Of a stretch of 37,932 nucleotides of DNA, positions 28,020 through 35,197 are shown piece by piece. Made by a program: the position numbers and the translations under genes. Each line of letters begins with the position of its first letter. Within the stretch, counting starts at the first letter, position 1. This DNA is from Methanobacterium sp. UBA176. GTDB lineage: Archaea > Methanobacteriota > Methanobacteria > Methanobacteriales > Methanobacteriaceae. The notes beneath the pieces were generated by a model. The model worked only from the letters and a program-made list of their open reading frames with translations. It searched no databases and was not told the origin of the DNA. The stretch covers positions 1 to 37,932 of the forward strand of contig DAVZ01000004.1 in the NCBI GenBank assembly GCA_002505765.1, in the 5' to 3' direction.

Positions 28020-29024
28020 CAGTTTTTCCTGCTTTTTCTCTTTCACTATTGCCGCTTTAAGGCGGAGAAATTGTCCAATATCATTATTATTCTTTCAGAT
28101 GATTTTTTTATCCTCTGACTTTTTCTAGAAAAAGAGCAAAATTTTCTTTTTTATTGTTTTTTGGAAATTCTAGCACGTTATACCCGTTTATGGTGTAAAA
28201 TCCTTTTACTTTGGTTATTACATAGGTGGCAGCTTCTTTGATGGGCCTTGTGAATCTCCACATTCGAGATGAGTTAGGGTTTGCATCTAAGGCCATTTGA
28301 TCAACGAAGACTTATATCATGTTCTGTTATTTTTGCTTCTTTTAAGTTTTTTTTTAAAATTTCTTCGGCATTTTCTGGTCGCTCAAAATTCATAGAATTT
28401 TGGTGTTTAGAATATAATCAATTTCCTGAACCCCGAAATTGTAGATTCGAGAGGTCCCAAAATTATAGCCTGTAAACACGGAGTGTTTGTGGCCCTCGGA
28501 AATTCTACGAATTTCCGGAGCATGTAAAAAATCTTTGATTTTCGAAGGCCCCAAAATCAGAGATTTTGTGGGATTTTGAGGGCTTCTATAGTCTTTTTGT
28601 AAAGGTTTGGCGTTTTTTATCCCTAAAGACTTCATGATCCTCTTTATCTGCCAGGAAGAATATTCCACATAAAATCTTTTTTCACCGGATCTAGAACTTC
28701 TCTTGTGGACCAAGCATCCTTTTCACTTAACAACCTTTTTTATTCCTTTTTATCCTCGTTAGAAATACGTGATGGCCTTCCACTTTTAGTTTTAGGCTTT
28801 AAACCATCATAACCATTTTTATTCCGGGCTCTAAGCCAATTATAACCCGTTGCTTTAGTTACATCCATCAAATCCGCAGATTTTACCACACTTTCATCCT
28901 GTCACAAACCTTTGATGAACAAAAGCTCCTTAAAAACTCCCACATTCTGTTTTAATCCAAGAATCTTCTGACCTAACTCTTCAGCCGTCAAATGCCTTTT
29001 AACTCCAATATTTTCATGTGTCAT
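28020..29024 (-). pseudogene. IS630-family transposase, multiply broken
   Basis: From ATG 29024 the reading gives MTHENIGVKRHLTAEELGQK, then an in-frame TGA, then helix-turn-helix sequence (DLMDVTKATGYNWLRARNKN) and a TAA, then a frameshift into RFYVEYSSWQIKRIMKSLG and KPLQKDYR. There the hairpin cassette interrupts. On its far side the frame resumes with RPENAEEILKKNLKEAKIT (with a further disturbance), then FVDQMALDANPNSSRMWRF and VKGFYTINGYNVLEFP. A second catalytic-Asp segment ILDNF is present before another frameshift. The last part with PPYSPDLNP, expected in this family, is missing. It is non-functional. Confidence 0.8.
28381..28583. repeat. Hairpin-array cassette nested in the dead transposase
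   Basis: Removing this segment joins the transposase reading DYR with RPENAEE, so it is an insertion. It begins GCTCAAAAT and ends ATTTTGAGGGC, which are imperfect inverted ends. Inside are successive hairpins with 3-nt loops: 28384-28402 (8-bp stem, loop ATA), 28474-28488 (6 bp, GGA), 28497-28517 (9 bp, TAC), 28528-28542 (6 bp, TTT) and 28552-28568 (7 bp, AGA), plus a degenerate one at 28434-28449. They are separated by short linkers such as GCATGT and GAAGGCC. No ORF is expected. Confidence 0.7.
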
Positions 29025-29071
29025 GTACTAAAATATCCTACATATAGTATAAAAACATTTGCACACCACTA

Positions 29072-29736
29072 TTATAAAAATCTGTCTTTGGAACAAAGAT
29101 AATCCATAGAATTAACAAATTGAAGATTTTAAGCACAATTCATCCAATAAGTATGAATAATTCCTGTATGATTAATTTTTGAAAAAACCTCATTTAAATA
29201 AGAAATTTAAATATAATAACCTGATTGCCAGGCAATACTTGCTCTGAAATTGGAAAATATAAATTAGCTAAAGTTAGATAACTATAATAATTTATTTTAG
29301 CAAAATAAATCAACCAAACGAGGAAAAAAATTATAAAAAGCTCATAAATGTAGATTTTTAAATAATTAAACGATAATAACTCTATTTTAGAAATAATAGC
29401 CCATTTATAATTTCCATTTACTATAAAAGGAATTAATTTATTTAATTTTAATATAAGCCAGTGATTTTCCATTAAAATGAGCTTAATTGCTTTTCAATTC
29501 TCAAACAAATTGTTCCTTATAGCTTTAATTTTAAAAATAAGCATAAATTATAGAAATATTAATATGGAATATATAAAACTCTCTAATAGCGTCATTTTTC
29601 ATTAAATAATCTCTAAATACATTTATTTTTGGAAAATAAACCGAAGTATTTATATATGATGTTATATTGATAGTTACTCTGTCCTAGTATTACTCTAATT
29701 CGTGGTGTTTTAGGGTTAGGACACGGAGGCGATACA
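29072..29736. other. AT-rich intergenic region and leader of the next gene
   Basis: The region is very AT-rich. A 92-codon minus-strand ORF (29194-29472) has no ribosome site and biased hydrophobic composition; I do not accept it as a gene. At the right end a TATA box, TATTTATATATGAT (about 29647-29660), precedes a leader of about 60 bases that ends in GGAGGCGAT before the proposed start at 29737. Confidence 0.5.
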
Positions 29737-30567
29737 ATTACGAAGAAAAGACACTATACTTTCGGAGCGGTAGCTTTCGCTCTATGTATAATATTAAGCC
29801 TAATGCCCATGGCATCGGCTACAGAAACCCCAAATTTAACAAAAAAATTAGATGAAGAAAAAATCGTAAATGCTGTGAGTAACAACGCAAATACTGGCAA
29901 AACAACAATATTAAGTAAGGAAGAGATAGCCAAACTACAAAAATGGCTCAAAAGCAAAAACTTAACCAACGATAACGGCTTAAAACTCGGATCTACTGGT
30001 GATCATGTTAAAAAATTGCAAACATGGCTTAAACAAAACGAATTCTACAGTGGAGAAATAGACGGTATCTTTGGAACAGACACTGAAAATGCAGTTAAAG
30101 CCTTCCAAAAAGAAGTTGGGCTTAAAGAAGACGGTCAGGTAGGAGAATATACTTTACTGGCCATGGAACAGTGGGATGAACACGCAGCAGCAGTAAGCAA
30201 CACTGTTAGTACAAGCTCATCCTCAGAAAAAGTCTATTCAAGCGCTTCAAAACGTAAATCATATAAATCCAAAAAAGCAAGAACCTACAGAAAATACTCT
30301 CAAAACCGATACCGTGGATCCAGCCGATACCGTGGATACACAAATGGAATGGATTGCTGGGCTATGAGTGCTTCCTTATCCAGCAAACTTAGAAGTCAGG
30401 GATATACGGTTAGAACAATTCAATATGCAACATCAATGTCACCCCGTCACCGTTCAGTACAGTACTACAACGGTAACAGTTGGGTTAACTACGATTACAA
30501 AGGAAACGGTTACTCTTGGGCGTATTATGCAACAAGTAACTCCAAAAATGGAAAAGTAGTTGGTTAA
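29737..30567 (+). CDS. Secreted protein with peptidoglycan-binding domain and compact transglutaminase-like domain
   Basis: It is proposed to start at ATT 29737-29739, three bases after GGAGGCGAT. No ATG, GTG or TTG is in frame between the upstream TAG (about 29670) and ATG 29803, which would remove most of the signal peptide. From ATT it reads TKKRHYTFGAVAFALCIILS with cleavage after ASA (residue 28). Residues about 84-148 form a PG_binding_1 domain (LGSTGDHVKKLQTWL; IFGTDTENAVKAFQ). A basic Tyr/Ser linker follows. The C-terminal domain has Cys207 in MDCWAMS, His238 in SPRHRSV and Asp253 in NYDYKG, a Cys-His-Asp layout seen in transglutaminase-fold enzymes. A wall-acting enzyme is likely. 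Confidence 0.8.
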   Translation: MTKKRHYTFGAVAFALCIILSLMPMASATETPNLTKKLDEEKIVNAVSNNANTGKTTILSKEEIAKLQKWLKSKNLTNDNGLKLGSTGDHVKKLQTWLKQNEFYSGEIDGIFGTDTENAVKAFQKEVGLKEDGQVGEYTLLAMEQWDEHAAAVSNTVSTSSSSEKVYSSASKRKSYKSKKARTYRKYSQNRYRGSSRYRGYTNGMDCWAMSASLSSKLRSQGYTVRTIQYATSMSPRHRSVQYYNGNSWVNYDYKGNGYSWAYYATSNSKNGKVVG

Positions 30568-30577
30568 AGAACTAAAA

Positions 30578-30620
30578 GAAGAATTATTTCGTTATAAATA
30601 ATTCTTCCATCTATTTTTTT
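30578..30620 (+). terminator. Strong intrinsic terminator of the secreted wall-protein gene
   Basis: A perfect 12-bp stem (GAAGAATTATTT at 30578-30589 with AAATAATTCTTC at 30596-30607), with a 6-nt loop and a T7 run (30614-30620), begins 10 bases after the stop codon. Confidence 0.8.
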
Positions 30621-30774
30621 AAATATAATATTAAATGCAACAATACTGGAATACAGGATCTATAAACATATTTGCAGCATTGGAAAGGATTCTCTGCCTT
30701 TTAAAACACATTGTAACATTATTTTGGTTATTCAAAAATAAATTAAAATCAGGATTATCCCTGCTTTATCTTGC

Positions 30775-30785
30775 AAAAAAAAAAA
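30775..30785 (-). terminator. Oligo-T tract downstream of the secreted NTF2-like gene
   Basis: An uninterrupted run of eleven T on the minus strand begins about 30 bases after the stop of the reverse gene. Archaeal RNA polymerase ends on such tracts without needing a hairpin. The convergent terminator at 30578-30620 lies further on. Confidence 0.4.
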
Positions 30786-30813
30786 GAAAATGGTGTAATA
30801 ATTTGTTTAGCTC

Positions 30814-31380
30814 TTACTGTTTTGCTGGATCAAATGGGATTGCAGAAAAGTGATTTATTATTCTAAGTTTTCCGTCTGCACCTTTTTTAAACACCCAGCT
30901 CTTTTCAACCATTGTTTCATTCCCGTCTTTATCTGTAACATATACATGGCCCATGGTAATGGCTATGTTATCATGTATTTGGATACCGCTGTTTACAAAT
31001 CTTGCTTTTACCCAAGGTTTCAAAGCAAAGCCTTTATCTTCTGGATATTTAGGATTACCACCAACAAAATAAGATAATGCCCCTTCTTTTGTGTTTCTAA
31101 ATGTGTTTGGTCCATAAGCAAGTGTAGGCTTGAAGAATACTTTACCCTGGTCATAATCATATGCATCAGTAAGTACCTGGTTTGCATATGCTTTTGCATC
31201 TCCGCCTTCTTCATTGATTTTTCCAATTTTCACCAGGGCATCACACCATGCCTGTTGAGCAGCAATAACCTCATCTTCGGTGATTGTTGTTTTTCCAGAT
31301 CCCATAGCACCCGTAGCCAAAACAACACCAACAATACCAACTGCTGCTATAGCTAATATTATTATTATTTCTTTATTCAA
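30814..31380 (-). CDS. Secreted NTF2-like protein of a mostly bacterial family
   Basis: The 188-residue protein has an N-terminal membrane anchor or signal (IIIILAIAAVGIVGVVLATG) and then a helix-rich and sheet-rich domain. Conserved-looking parts are QQAWCDALVKIGKINEEGGD, the FKPTLA segment, FVGGNPKYPEDKGFALKPW and the C-terminal ADGKLRIINHFSAIPF. I recall very similar secreted proteins in marine and gut bacteria, often misnamed as phosphoribosyl-AMP cyclohydrolase, so transfer from bacteria is plausible. The domain looks like the SnoaL/CaMKII-association fold; the ligand is unknown. A palindromic operator lies over the expected transcription start. Its base composition is slightly richer in GC than its surroundings. 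Confidence 0.72.
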   Translation of the reverse strand: MNKEIIIILAIAAVGIVGVVLATGAMGSGKTTITEDEVIAAQQAWCDALVKIGKINEEGGDAKAYANQVLTDAYDYDQGKVFFKPTLAYGPNTFRNTKEGALSYFVGGNPKYPEDKGFALKPWVKARFVNSGIQIHDNIAITMGHVYVTDKDGNETMVEKSWVFKKGADGKLRIINHFSAIPFDPAKQ

Positions 31381-31404
31381 TAATACACCTCACTTTTTTA
31401 TAAT

Positions 31405-31428
31405 GTGTAGTAACTACACGTGTGTAGT
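31405..31428. promoter_or_regulatory. Overlapping palindromic operator of the secreted NTF2-like gene
   Basis: GTGTAGT (31405-31411), ACTACAC (31413-31419) and GTGTAGT (31422-31428) form two overlapping inverted repeats with spacers of 1 and 2 bases. On the minus strand a TATA box, TTTATATA (about 31443-31450), sits 15-45 bases upstream, so transcription should begin within this operator. It suggests repression by an unidentified dimeric regulator. Confidence 0.6.
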
Positions 31429-31511
31429 ATATACACATACAATATATAAATCTTGTTCTATTTTGGGGTTGTGAAGCTATTAGGGGGGGAGGGTTGAGCA
31501 GTTTTTATCAC

Positions 31512-31690
31512 AATATTTTTTTGACTTAATACGTCTTCTGAAAGAACCATGATTAACGAATTTGTAAAAGTTAATTCCAGCATGTGAAAATCAGAGATTT
31601 TTCACTGTGAAAAATTGAAAATTTTTCAACACCCATTAACTTAACAGTCCCCCTATTTTCCAGTATCTGCAACATGAGCATTATATTATA
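31512..31690. repeat. Dispersed two-module repeat, copy 2 (A reversed, B forward)
   Basis: Module A lies here on the minus strand (31512-31562: GAAAGAACCATGATTAACG is the complement of the word at 12-35). Module B is direct (31626-31690: CAACACCCATTAACTTAACA then CCCCCTATTTT). Between them two hairpins with 3-nt loops stand back to back: 31584-31605 (9-bp stem with one bulge, loop AGA) and 31608-31628 (9-bp perfect stem, loop GAA). The word AAAATCAGAGATTTT of the first hairpin also occurs in the cassette at 28553-28567. Confidence 0.65.
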
Positions 31691-31791
31691 TTGTTTATTT
31701 ACTCTCCAGTTCCTGCACATGTCTAAGTTCGTTATAGTGTAACTGTTCACACTTATTAAGGCTGGATGGGAATGGATTGATGTTGGAAGCG

Positions 31792-31876
31792 CTAAAGAGA
31801 CATGTATGTAATGAATAAACTATGCTGCCCCTATCTGCTGTTCATTTGTATTATCACTAAAGAGACATGTATGTAA
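31792..31876 (+). repeat. 20-bp direct repeat
   Basis: CTAAAGAGACATGTATGTAA occurs at 31792-31811 and again at 31857-31876, each followed by ATAAAC after 3 or 0 further bases. The 65-base period suggests a local duplication within a decayed gene. Confidence 0.75.
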
Positions 31877-32085
31877 ATAAACCGACCGATATCCTGTGTA
31901 AAAAATCAGGCTGGAATGCATTTAGAGGAGCTTATAAACATGGGTGAAGCTTTAAAAGAACACCTCTTGCAGTGCTTGAATACGGTGCCATGGAAAGAAT
32001 CGGTGAAAAAAAAGCCCATTGGATACATGATGCACTCAAATCAGTGGAAAACAGTAAATACCCCGAAATTAAATCCATGAGCTAA
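31866..32085 (+). pseudogene. Unrecognised gene remnant
   Basis: From ATG near 31866 the frame reads MYVNKPTDILCKKSGWNAF and RGAYKHG, meets a TGA near 31949, and then continues in the same frame with SFKRTPLAVLEYGAMERIG and EKKAHWIHDALKSVENSKY to a TAA near 32083-32085. The codon use and composition are protein-like on both sides of the stop. I do not recognise the family. The 5' part is the second copy of the 20-bp direct repeat. Confidence 0.4.
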
Positions 32086-32252
32086 GTGAATGAACCTTGG
32101 AAAATTCTGACGGCAGTTTCTAAAACCTGAAATTAAATTCATTATGTGAAGTCCTTAGAGTTATAAAGAAACAATAAAGAGCCCATTTTTCGTTGATAAG
32201 GTAATTTTTGGTTCTTAAAAAAAATCACATATTTTAAAGAATTGATTCAAAT

Positions 32253-32543
32253 TTATTTTTCCTCGCCAACAGCCGTTAAATTAGCCAATAGATAGATGGC
32301 AATGCACTCTATGAAAATTAGATTTACTTTGGAGCATATGGACAAAATAATCCTGGCGAGGATATAAAAAAAAGGATTTTCTTCGCTTACAAGTTCTAGA
32401 GTCTTAAAACAATTTTTTTTTATGATATTATTCTCTGATAAGAGTCCATCCATCAATTCTTTCTTCAATATCTCATCATTTAGAATATTTCCTGCCAGTA
32501 GCTTTATATCAACATTTTTTCCATCTAAATAACATTTAGACAA
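32253..32543 (-). CDS. Short HEAT/ARM-like repeat protein, probably truncated
   Basis: The 96-residue protein is read from a TTG start (GGGGTTG is upstream). The segment MDGLLSENNIIKKNCFKTLELVSEEN is like the opening helical repeat of HEAT-like proteins of methanogens, and CIAIYLLANLTAVGEEK is like the second helix of another repeat. Such proteins normally continue for 150-200 residues more; here a stop follows. The middle (ILARIILSICSKVNLIFIE) looks unlike a repeat, as if altered. It is 16 bases behind the flavodoxin/ferredoxin gene. It may be a decayed gene. Confidence 0.45.
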   Translation of the reverse strand: MSKCYLDGKNVDIKLLAGNILNDEILKKELMDGLLSENNIIKKNCFKTLELVSEENPFFYILARIILSICSKVNLIFIECIAIYLLANLTAVGEEK

Positions 32544-32559
32544 TTAACAACCCCTAAAT

Positions 32560-33348
32560 TTATTTTAAAAATTCTTTCGCCTTAACTCCTCGATAAGTCT
32601 TTCCTTTATAGTTAAATTTGGCAGGAATTGCCCTACGTGGACAGAAAGAAACGCATCTCAAACAGTACTCACAGTGTAATCCGTGTTCTGGATATCCATT
32701 TTCTCCCTCCTTAATGTTTTCAAGAGGGCATAATTCCAGGCATATACCGCATTTGTTACATTTTTTCCTATCGGGATTAAAGAGGAAAAATTTCTGATGC
32801 AGATCAACTCCGATAAGTTTCAATGCCCCAATAGATAAAAGATATATCCCATCTGATAAAACTGGAACTCTGTCCCACTTAACTTTGCCGTTAATGATGT
32901 CAACAGCGTATTTTTCAGCTTCAATAAGTCCTTTTTGGATTTTTTTCTCGTTTGTCCTTCTATCTTGAATATAGAATACATTTATGGGCATCTGAATCTC
33001 TTTTGCACCAATAGGGTTATATCCTTTCTTTTTAACTATCTCGCGCATTGGACCTACAATTCCGCCTGAAAATCCTCCCAGAGTATCGACCATAAAAATA
33101 TCTGTACCATTAACTTGAGGTAATGACTTTATAAATTTCCATACAAAGGGATAAGTGGATAAATAAGCCACAGGGAATGCTACTCCAATTGTATGTTCTG
33201 GATTGATATTTGCAGGATTTGAATCTTCTATTTTAAAGAGATTAACGTTAATCCCCTCCTCTTCAAAGGTATCTTTCATTTTTTTAACCACAAGGAGGGT
33301 ATTTCCAGTCCCCGAGAAGTAGTAGAAATCAATATTATCTATATTCAT
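32560..33348 (-). CDS. EFR1-family flavodoxin-ferredoxin fusion
   Basis: The 262-residue protein has a flavodoxin-like N-terminal domain with the FMN phosphate loop YFSGTGNTLLV near residue 10 and GGFSGGIVGP near 90, and a C-terminal pair of [4Fe-4S] motifs: CNKCGICLELCP near 197 and CEYCLRCVSFCP near 225. This combination is the EFR1 type. It probably transfers electrons between soluble partners in the cytosol; the partner is not in the window. It has GGGGATGA before the ATG. The small repeat-protein gene follows in the same direction. Confidence 0.88.
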   Translation of the reverse strand: MNIDNIDFYYFSGTGNTLLVVKKMKDTFEEEGINVNLFKIEDSNPANINPEHTIGVAFPVAYLSTYPFVWKFIKSLPQVNGTDIFMVDTLGGFSGGIVGPMREIVKKKGYNPIGAKEIQMPINVFYIQDRRTNEKKIQKGLIEAEKYAVDIINGKVKWDRVPVLSDGIYLLSIGALKLIGVDLHQKFFLFNPDRKKCNKCGICLELCPLENIKEGENGYPEHGLHCEYCLRCVSFCPRRAIPAKFNYKGKTYRGVKAKEFLK

Positions 33349-33766
33349 AAAGTTTCATCCCCAATTATATTAAAATGAATATTTAATTACACTATCATGG
33401 GTTTTAAATGTTTGAGTTTCACATTTATATTCATTTATCTAAAATAAAAAAATAACATCCTGTAGATTATTCATAAATTATTTTTTTAAGTTTATCAGTG
33501 ATTTAAATTTATATAAATATGGTTTAAAACCCTTTTTAATCCAACTTAGTTTTATTAAACGTTCTATAAAACCATGAACACAATATAAATCATTTTATGT
33601 CCAAAATAATTTATCTAAGAACATTTAGAAAATGATGTATAATTTATATACTATGTAAATACAATATAAAAATGAAGCAAAAATTATAAATATAAGTTGA
33701 AATTTAGAATTAGTTTTTAAATAAAAAATTTGCTCTTAATTCCATTTACTAAATGGAGATGTTATC
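33349..33766. other. AT-rich intergenic region
   Basis: This region lies between divergent genes and is very AT-rich, with several TATA-like words (for example TTATATAAATATGG near 33509 and TTATATACTATG near 33641). I see no ORF and no repeat longer than expected in such composition. Confidence 0.5.
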
Positions 33767-34279
33767 ATACATAATTTAAATGAAGAACTGAATGAATTTT
33801 TAGAGGATGCAAGGAAGAAGATGGAATTAAATACCATAGATACTAAAATATACAACCTTAATAGTGAATTAGAAAACCTGGAAAATAAAAAAACAACTTA
33901 TAACAACAGCATTATCAATTCAAAGAAAAAAATCTGTGATCTTAAAGGAAAAAAGGAATCCAGTGAATTATTAAAGCATATTAAAAAGGAAAAATCTAAA
34001 TTGACAAGTCTTGAAAATGATTATGAACTGGTTGAAGAGCAAATACAAAAAACAATGGGAAATATCAATGATTTAGAATTTGAAAAAGACGAATTAATCA
34101 AAAAATATCTAATGAAGCTTCACTCTGATATAAAAAAGCATCATCAAAAAGTAAATGAGGATCACGATAGATACGTAGAATTATATACCAAAGCAAGGGA
34201 AGAAAGGCACGTTTTAGAGAGAAAAATGATGAATTTGAAATCAATTGTTTATAAAAATTATAAAGTAAGGCTTATTTAA
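33767..34279 (+). CDS. Coiled-coil protein, possibly starting at ATA
   Basis: The protein is made almost entirely of charged heptads (LNSELENLENKKTTYNNS; LTSLENDYELVEEQIQK; DLEFEKDELIKKYLMKLH), so a long coiled coil is expected. I do not recognise a family. The ATG at 33821 gives 152 residues. The open frame continues upstream with heptad-like residues (NLNEELNEFLEDARKK) to an ATA at 33767 that lies 8 bases after GGAG. If this is the start, the length is 170. The AAGGAAGAAG before 33821 could also be a ribosome site, so the ATG remains possible. Confidence 0.55.
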   Translation: MHNLNEELNEFLEDARKKMELNTIDTKIYNLNSELENLENKKTTYNNSIINSKKKICDLKGKKESSELLKHIKKEKSKLTSLENDYELVEEQIQKTMGNINDLEFEKDELIKKYLMKLHSDIKKHHQKVNEDHDRYVELYTKAREERHVLERKMMNLKSIVYKNYKVRLI

Positions 34280-34401
34280 AGCCATAATTAGATCCTTCTA
34301 AATATTATTCAAATACCTTATCAGGTGATATTTTCAAAATATAATTTAAATTCCAGAATAAACAAAATTAAAAAAACATTTAAAATGCTTAAATGTTCTA
34401 T

Positions 34402-34707
34402 TCAACCTCCGCCGTCGCAGAGTTCTGAACTCATATCCACGTCTTCCAATGAGCCTTTTTTCATTTTCCTGACTTTTTCAGCTGCATCTTCTTTTTTTCT
34501 GAGTTTGCTCTTGATTTTTTCTTCCTCTGACTTATCGATTGCCTGAATAAACTGGCTGTTGTACCAGAGGTCAGTACTGTCTATCTTTGCCCATGTTTCG
34601 TTATTTTCATTTTTGATATCAATAACCTTTCCAATTGTCCCTGTTTTGGCGTAAAGAATGTAGGAACCTTTTTCAATTGGTTTTCCACATGAATCAAGAC
34701 TTTCCAT
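34402..34707 (-). CDS. DUF2098 family protein
   Basis: The 101-residue protein is of the DUF2098 family, known from methanogens. It opens with a small SH3-like barrel (KGSYILYAKTGTIGKVIDIK and TWAKIDSTDLWYNSQFI), then a highly charged helix, and ends in ELCDGGG. The function is unknown. It lies 14 bases behind the PRC-barrel gene in the same direction, with a G-rich ribosome site, so the two share a transcript. Confidence 0.8.
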   Translation of the reverse strand: MESLDSCGKPIEKGSYILYAKTGTIGKVIDIKNENNETWAKIDSTDLWYNSQFIQAIDKSEEEKIKSKLRKKEDAAEKVRKMKKGSLEDVDMSSELCDGGG

Positions 34708-34721
34708 ACATTTTCCCCCTA

Positions 34722-35006
34722 TTATTTATTGAGTTTGAGCCTTTTTTTAGGTTTTTCTTCTTCCTCCTCTGTAACTAACTCTTCAACCTGGGACATTTCA
34801 AGTTTTAATAGTAAATAATCGCCTATTTGATGGATATCTTCTGGTTTAAACTCAAAATTTTTGGTCCTGCTCCACATCTCCCCTGTAGATACCATTATAC
34901 TGTTAATAATACCTTCTTTAGGAATTAAATCCAGATCAGATACTTTTCCTATCTCATTTGCGTTTTTATCAAGAACTCGTTTACCTAAAAAATCAGTTAC
35001 TTTCAT
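34722..35006 (-). CDS. PRC-barrel domain protein
   Basis: The 94-residue protein has the PRC-barrel pattern: FLGKRVLDKNANEIGKVSDL, then strands with INSIMVST, and a charged C-terminal tail (EEEEEKPKKRLKLN). In methanogens such short PRC-barrel proteins are common; links to RNA processing or cell division have been proposed. The start follows GGTGACC. It is co-transcribed with the DUF2098 gene. Confidence 0.88.
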   Translation of the reverse strand: MKVTDFLGKRVLDKNANEIGKVSDLDLIPKEGIINSIMVSTGEMWSRTKNFEFKPEDIHQIGDYLLLKLEMSQVEELVTEEEEEKPKKRLKLNK

Positions 35007-35197
35007 AAGGTCACCGTTTATTTCTCTGTTTTTCCATGTATTTAATCTTTGGTAGATTTGAATATCAAATCAGACGTAATTTTTAATCTATTAAAATTTA
35101 AATTAAATATATTCCTGATGCATGGGATAAAATTTCTTAAATTGTAAATTTGATTGATATTAAATTTATTAAGTGCATCCAACAATAAATATAATAC

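Larger units (their letters stand above)
27972..29071 (-). mobile_element. Decayed IS630-type insertion sequence with both ends visible
   Basis: The left end reads TAGTCCTGTGCATAAG then a T-run (from 27972). The reverse complement of the right end reads TAGTGGTGTGCAAATG then a T-run (to 29071). The shared pattern is TAGT, TGTGCA, then T-run and ACT, bordered by TA, the target dinucleotide of the IS630/Tc1 group. Between them lies a disrupted transposase on the minus strand and a nested insertion of about 203 bases (28381-28583). The element is internally deleted. Confidence 0.7.
31381..32252. other. Intergenic region with operator, repeat copy 2 and gene remnants
   Basis: In order it holds the operator and promoter of the reverse gene, a G-rich stretch near 31482-31492, repeat module A inverted (about 31512-31562), two hairpins (31584-31605 and 31608-31628), module B (31626-31690), a 20-bp direct repeat and a gene remnant ending near 32085. 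From 32090 to 32252 I see nothing. Confidence 0.55.

Noticed and set aside
28381..28583. CRISPR array
   Set aside because: The repeated units are hairpins of differing sequence and stem length with linkers of a few bases; there are no constant repeats with 30-40 base spacers.
28390..28713. 107-codon reverse ORF as an intact gene
   Set aside because: Its first part is a transposase fragment and the rest is read through the hairpin cassette; it is a chance chimera.
29194..29472. 92-codon reverse ORF with a hydrophobic segment
   Set aside because: No ribosome site, extreme AT composition that makes long ORFs and hydrophobic runs likely, no recognisable family.
30635..30853. 72-codon forward ORF after the strong terminator
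   Set aside because: It has no ribosome site, includes a poly-Lys run from an A-tract and overlaps the end of the well-supported reverse gene.
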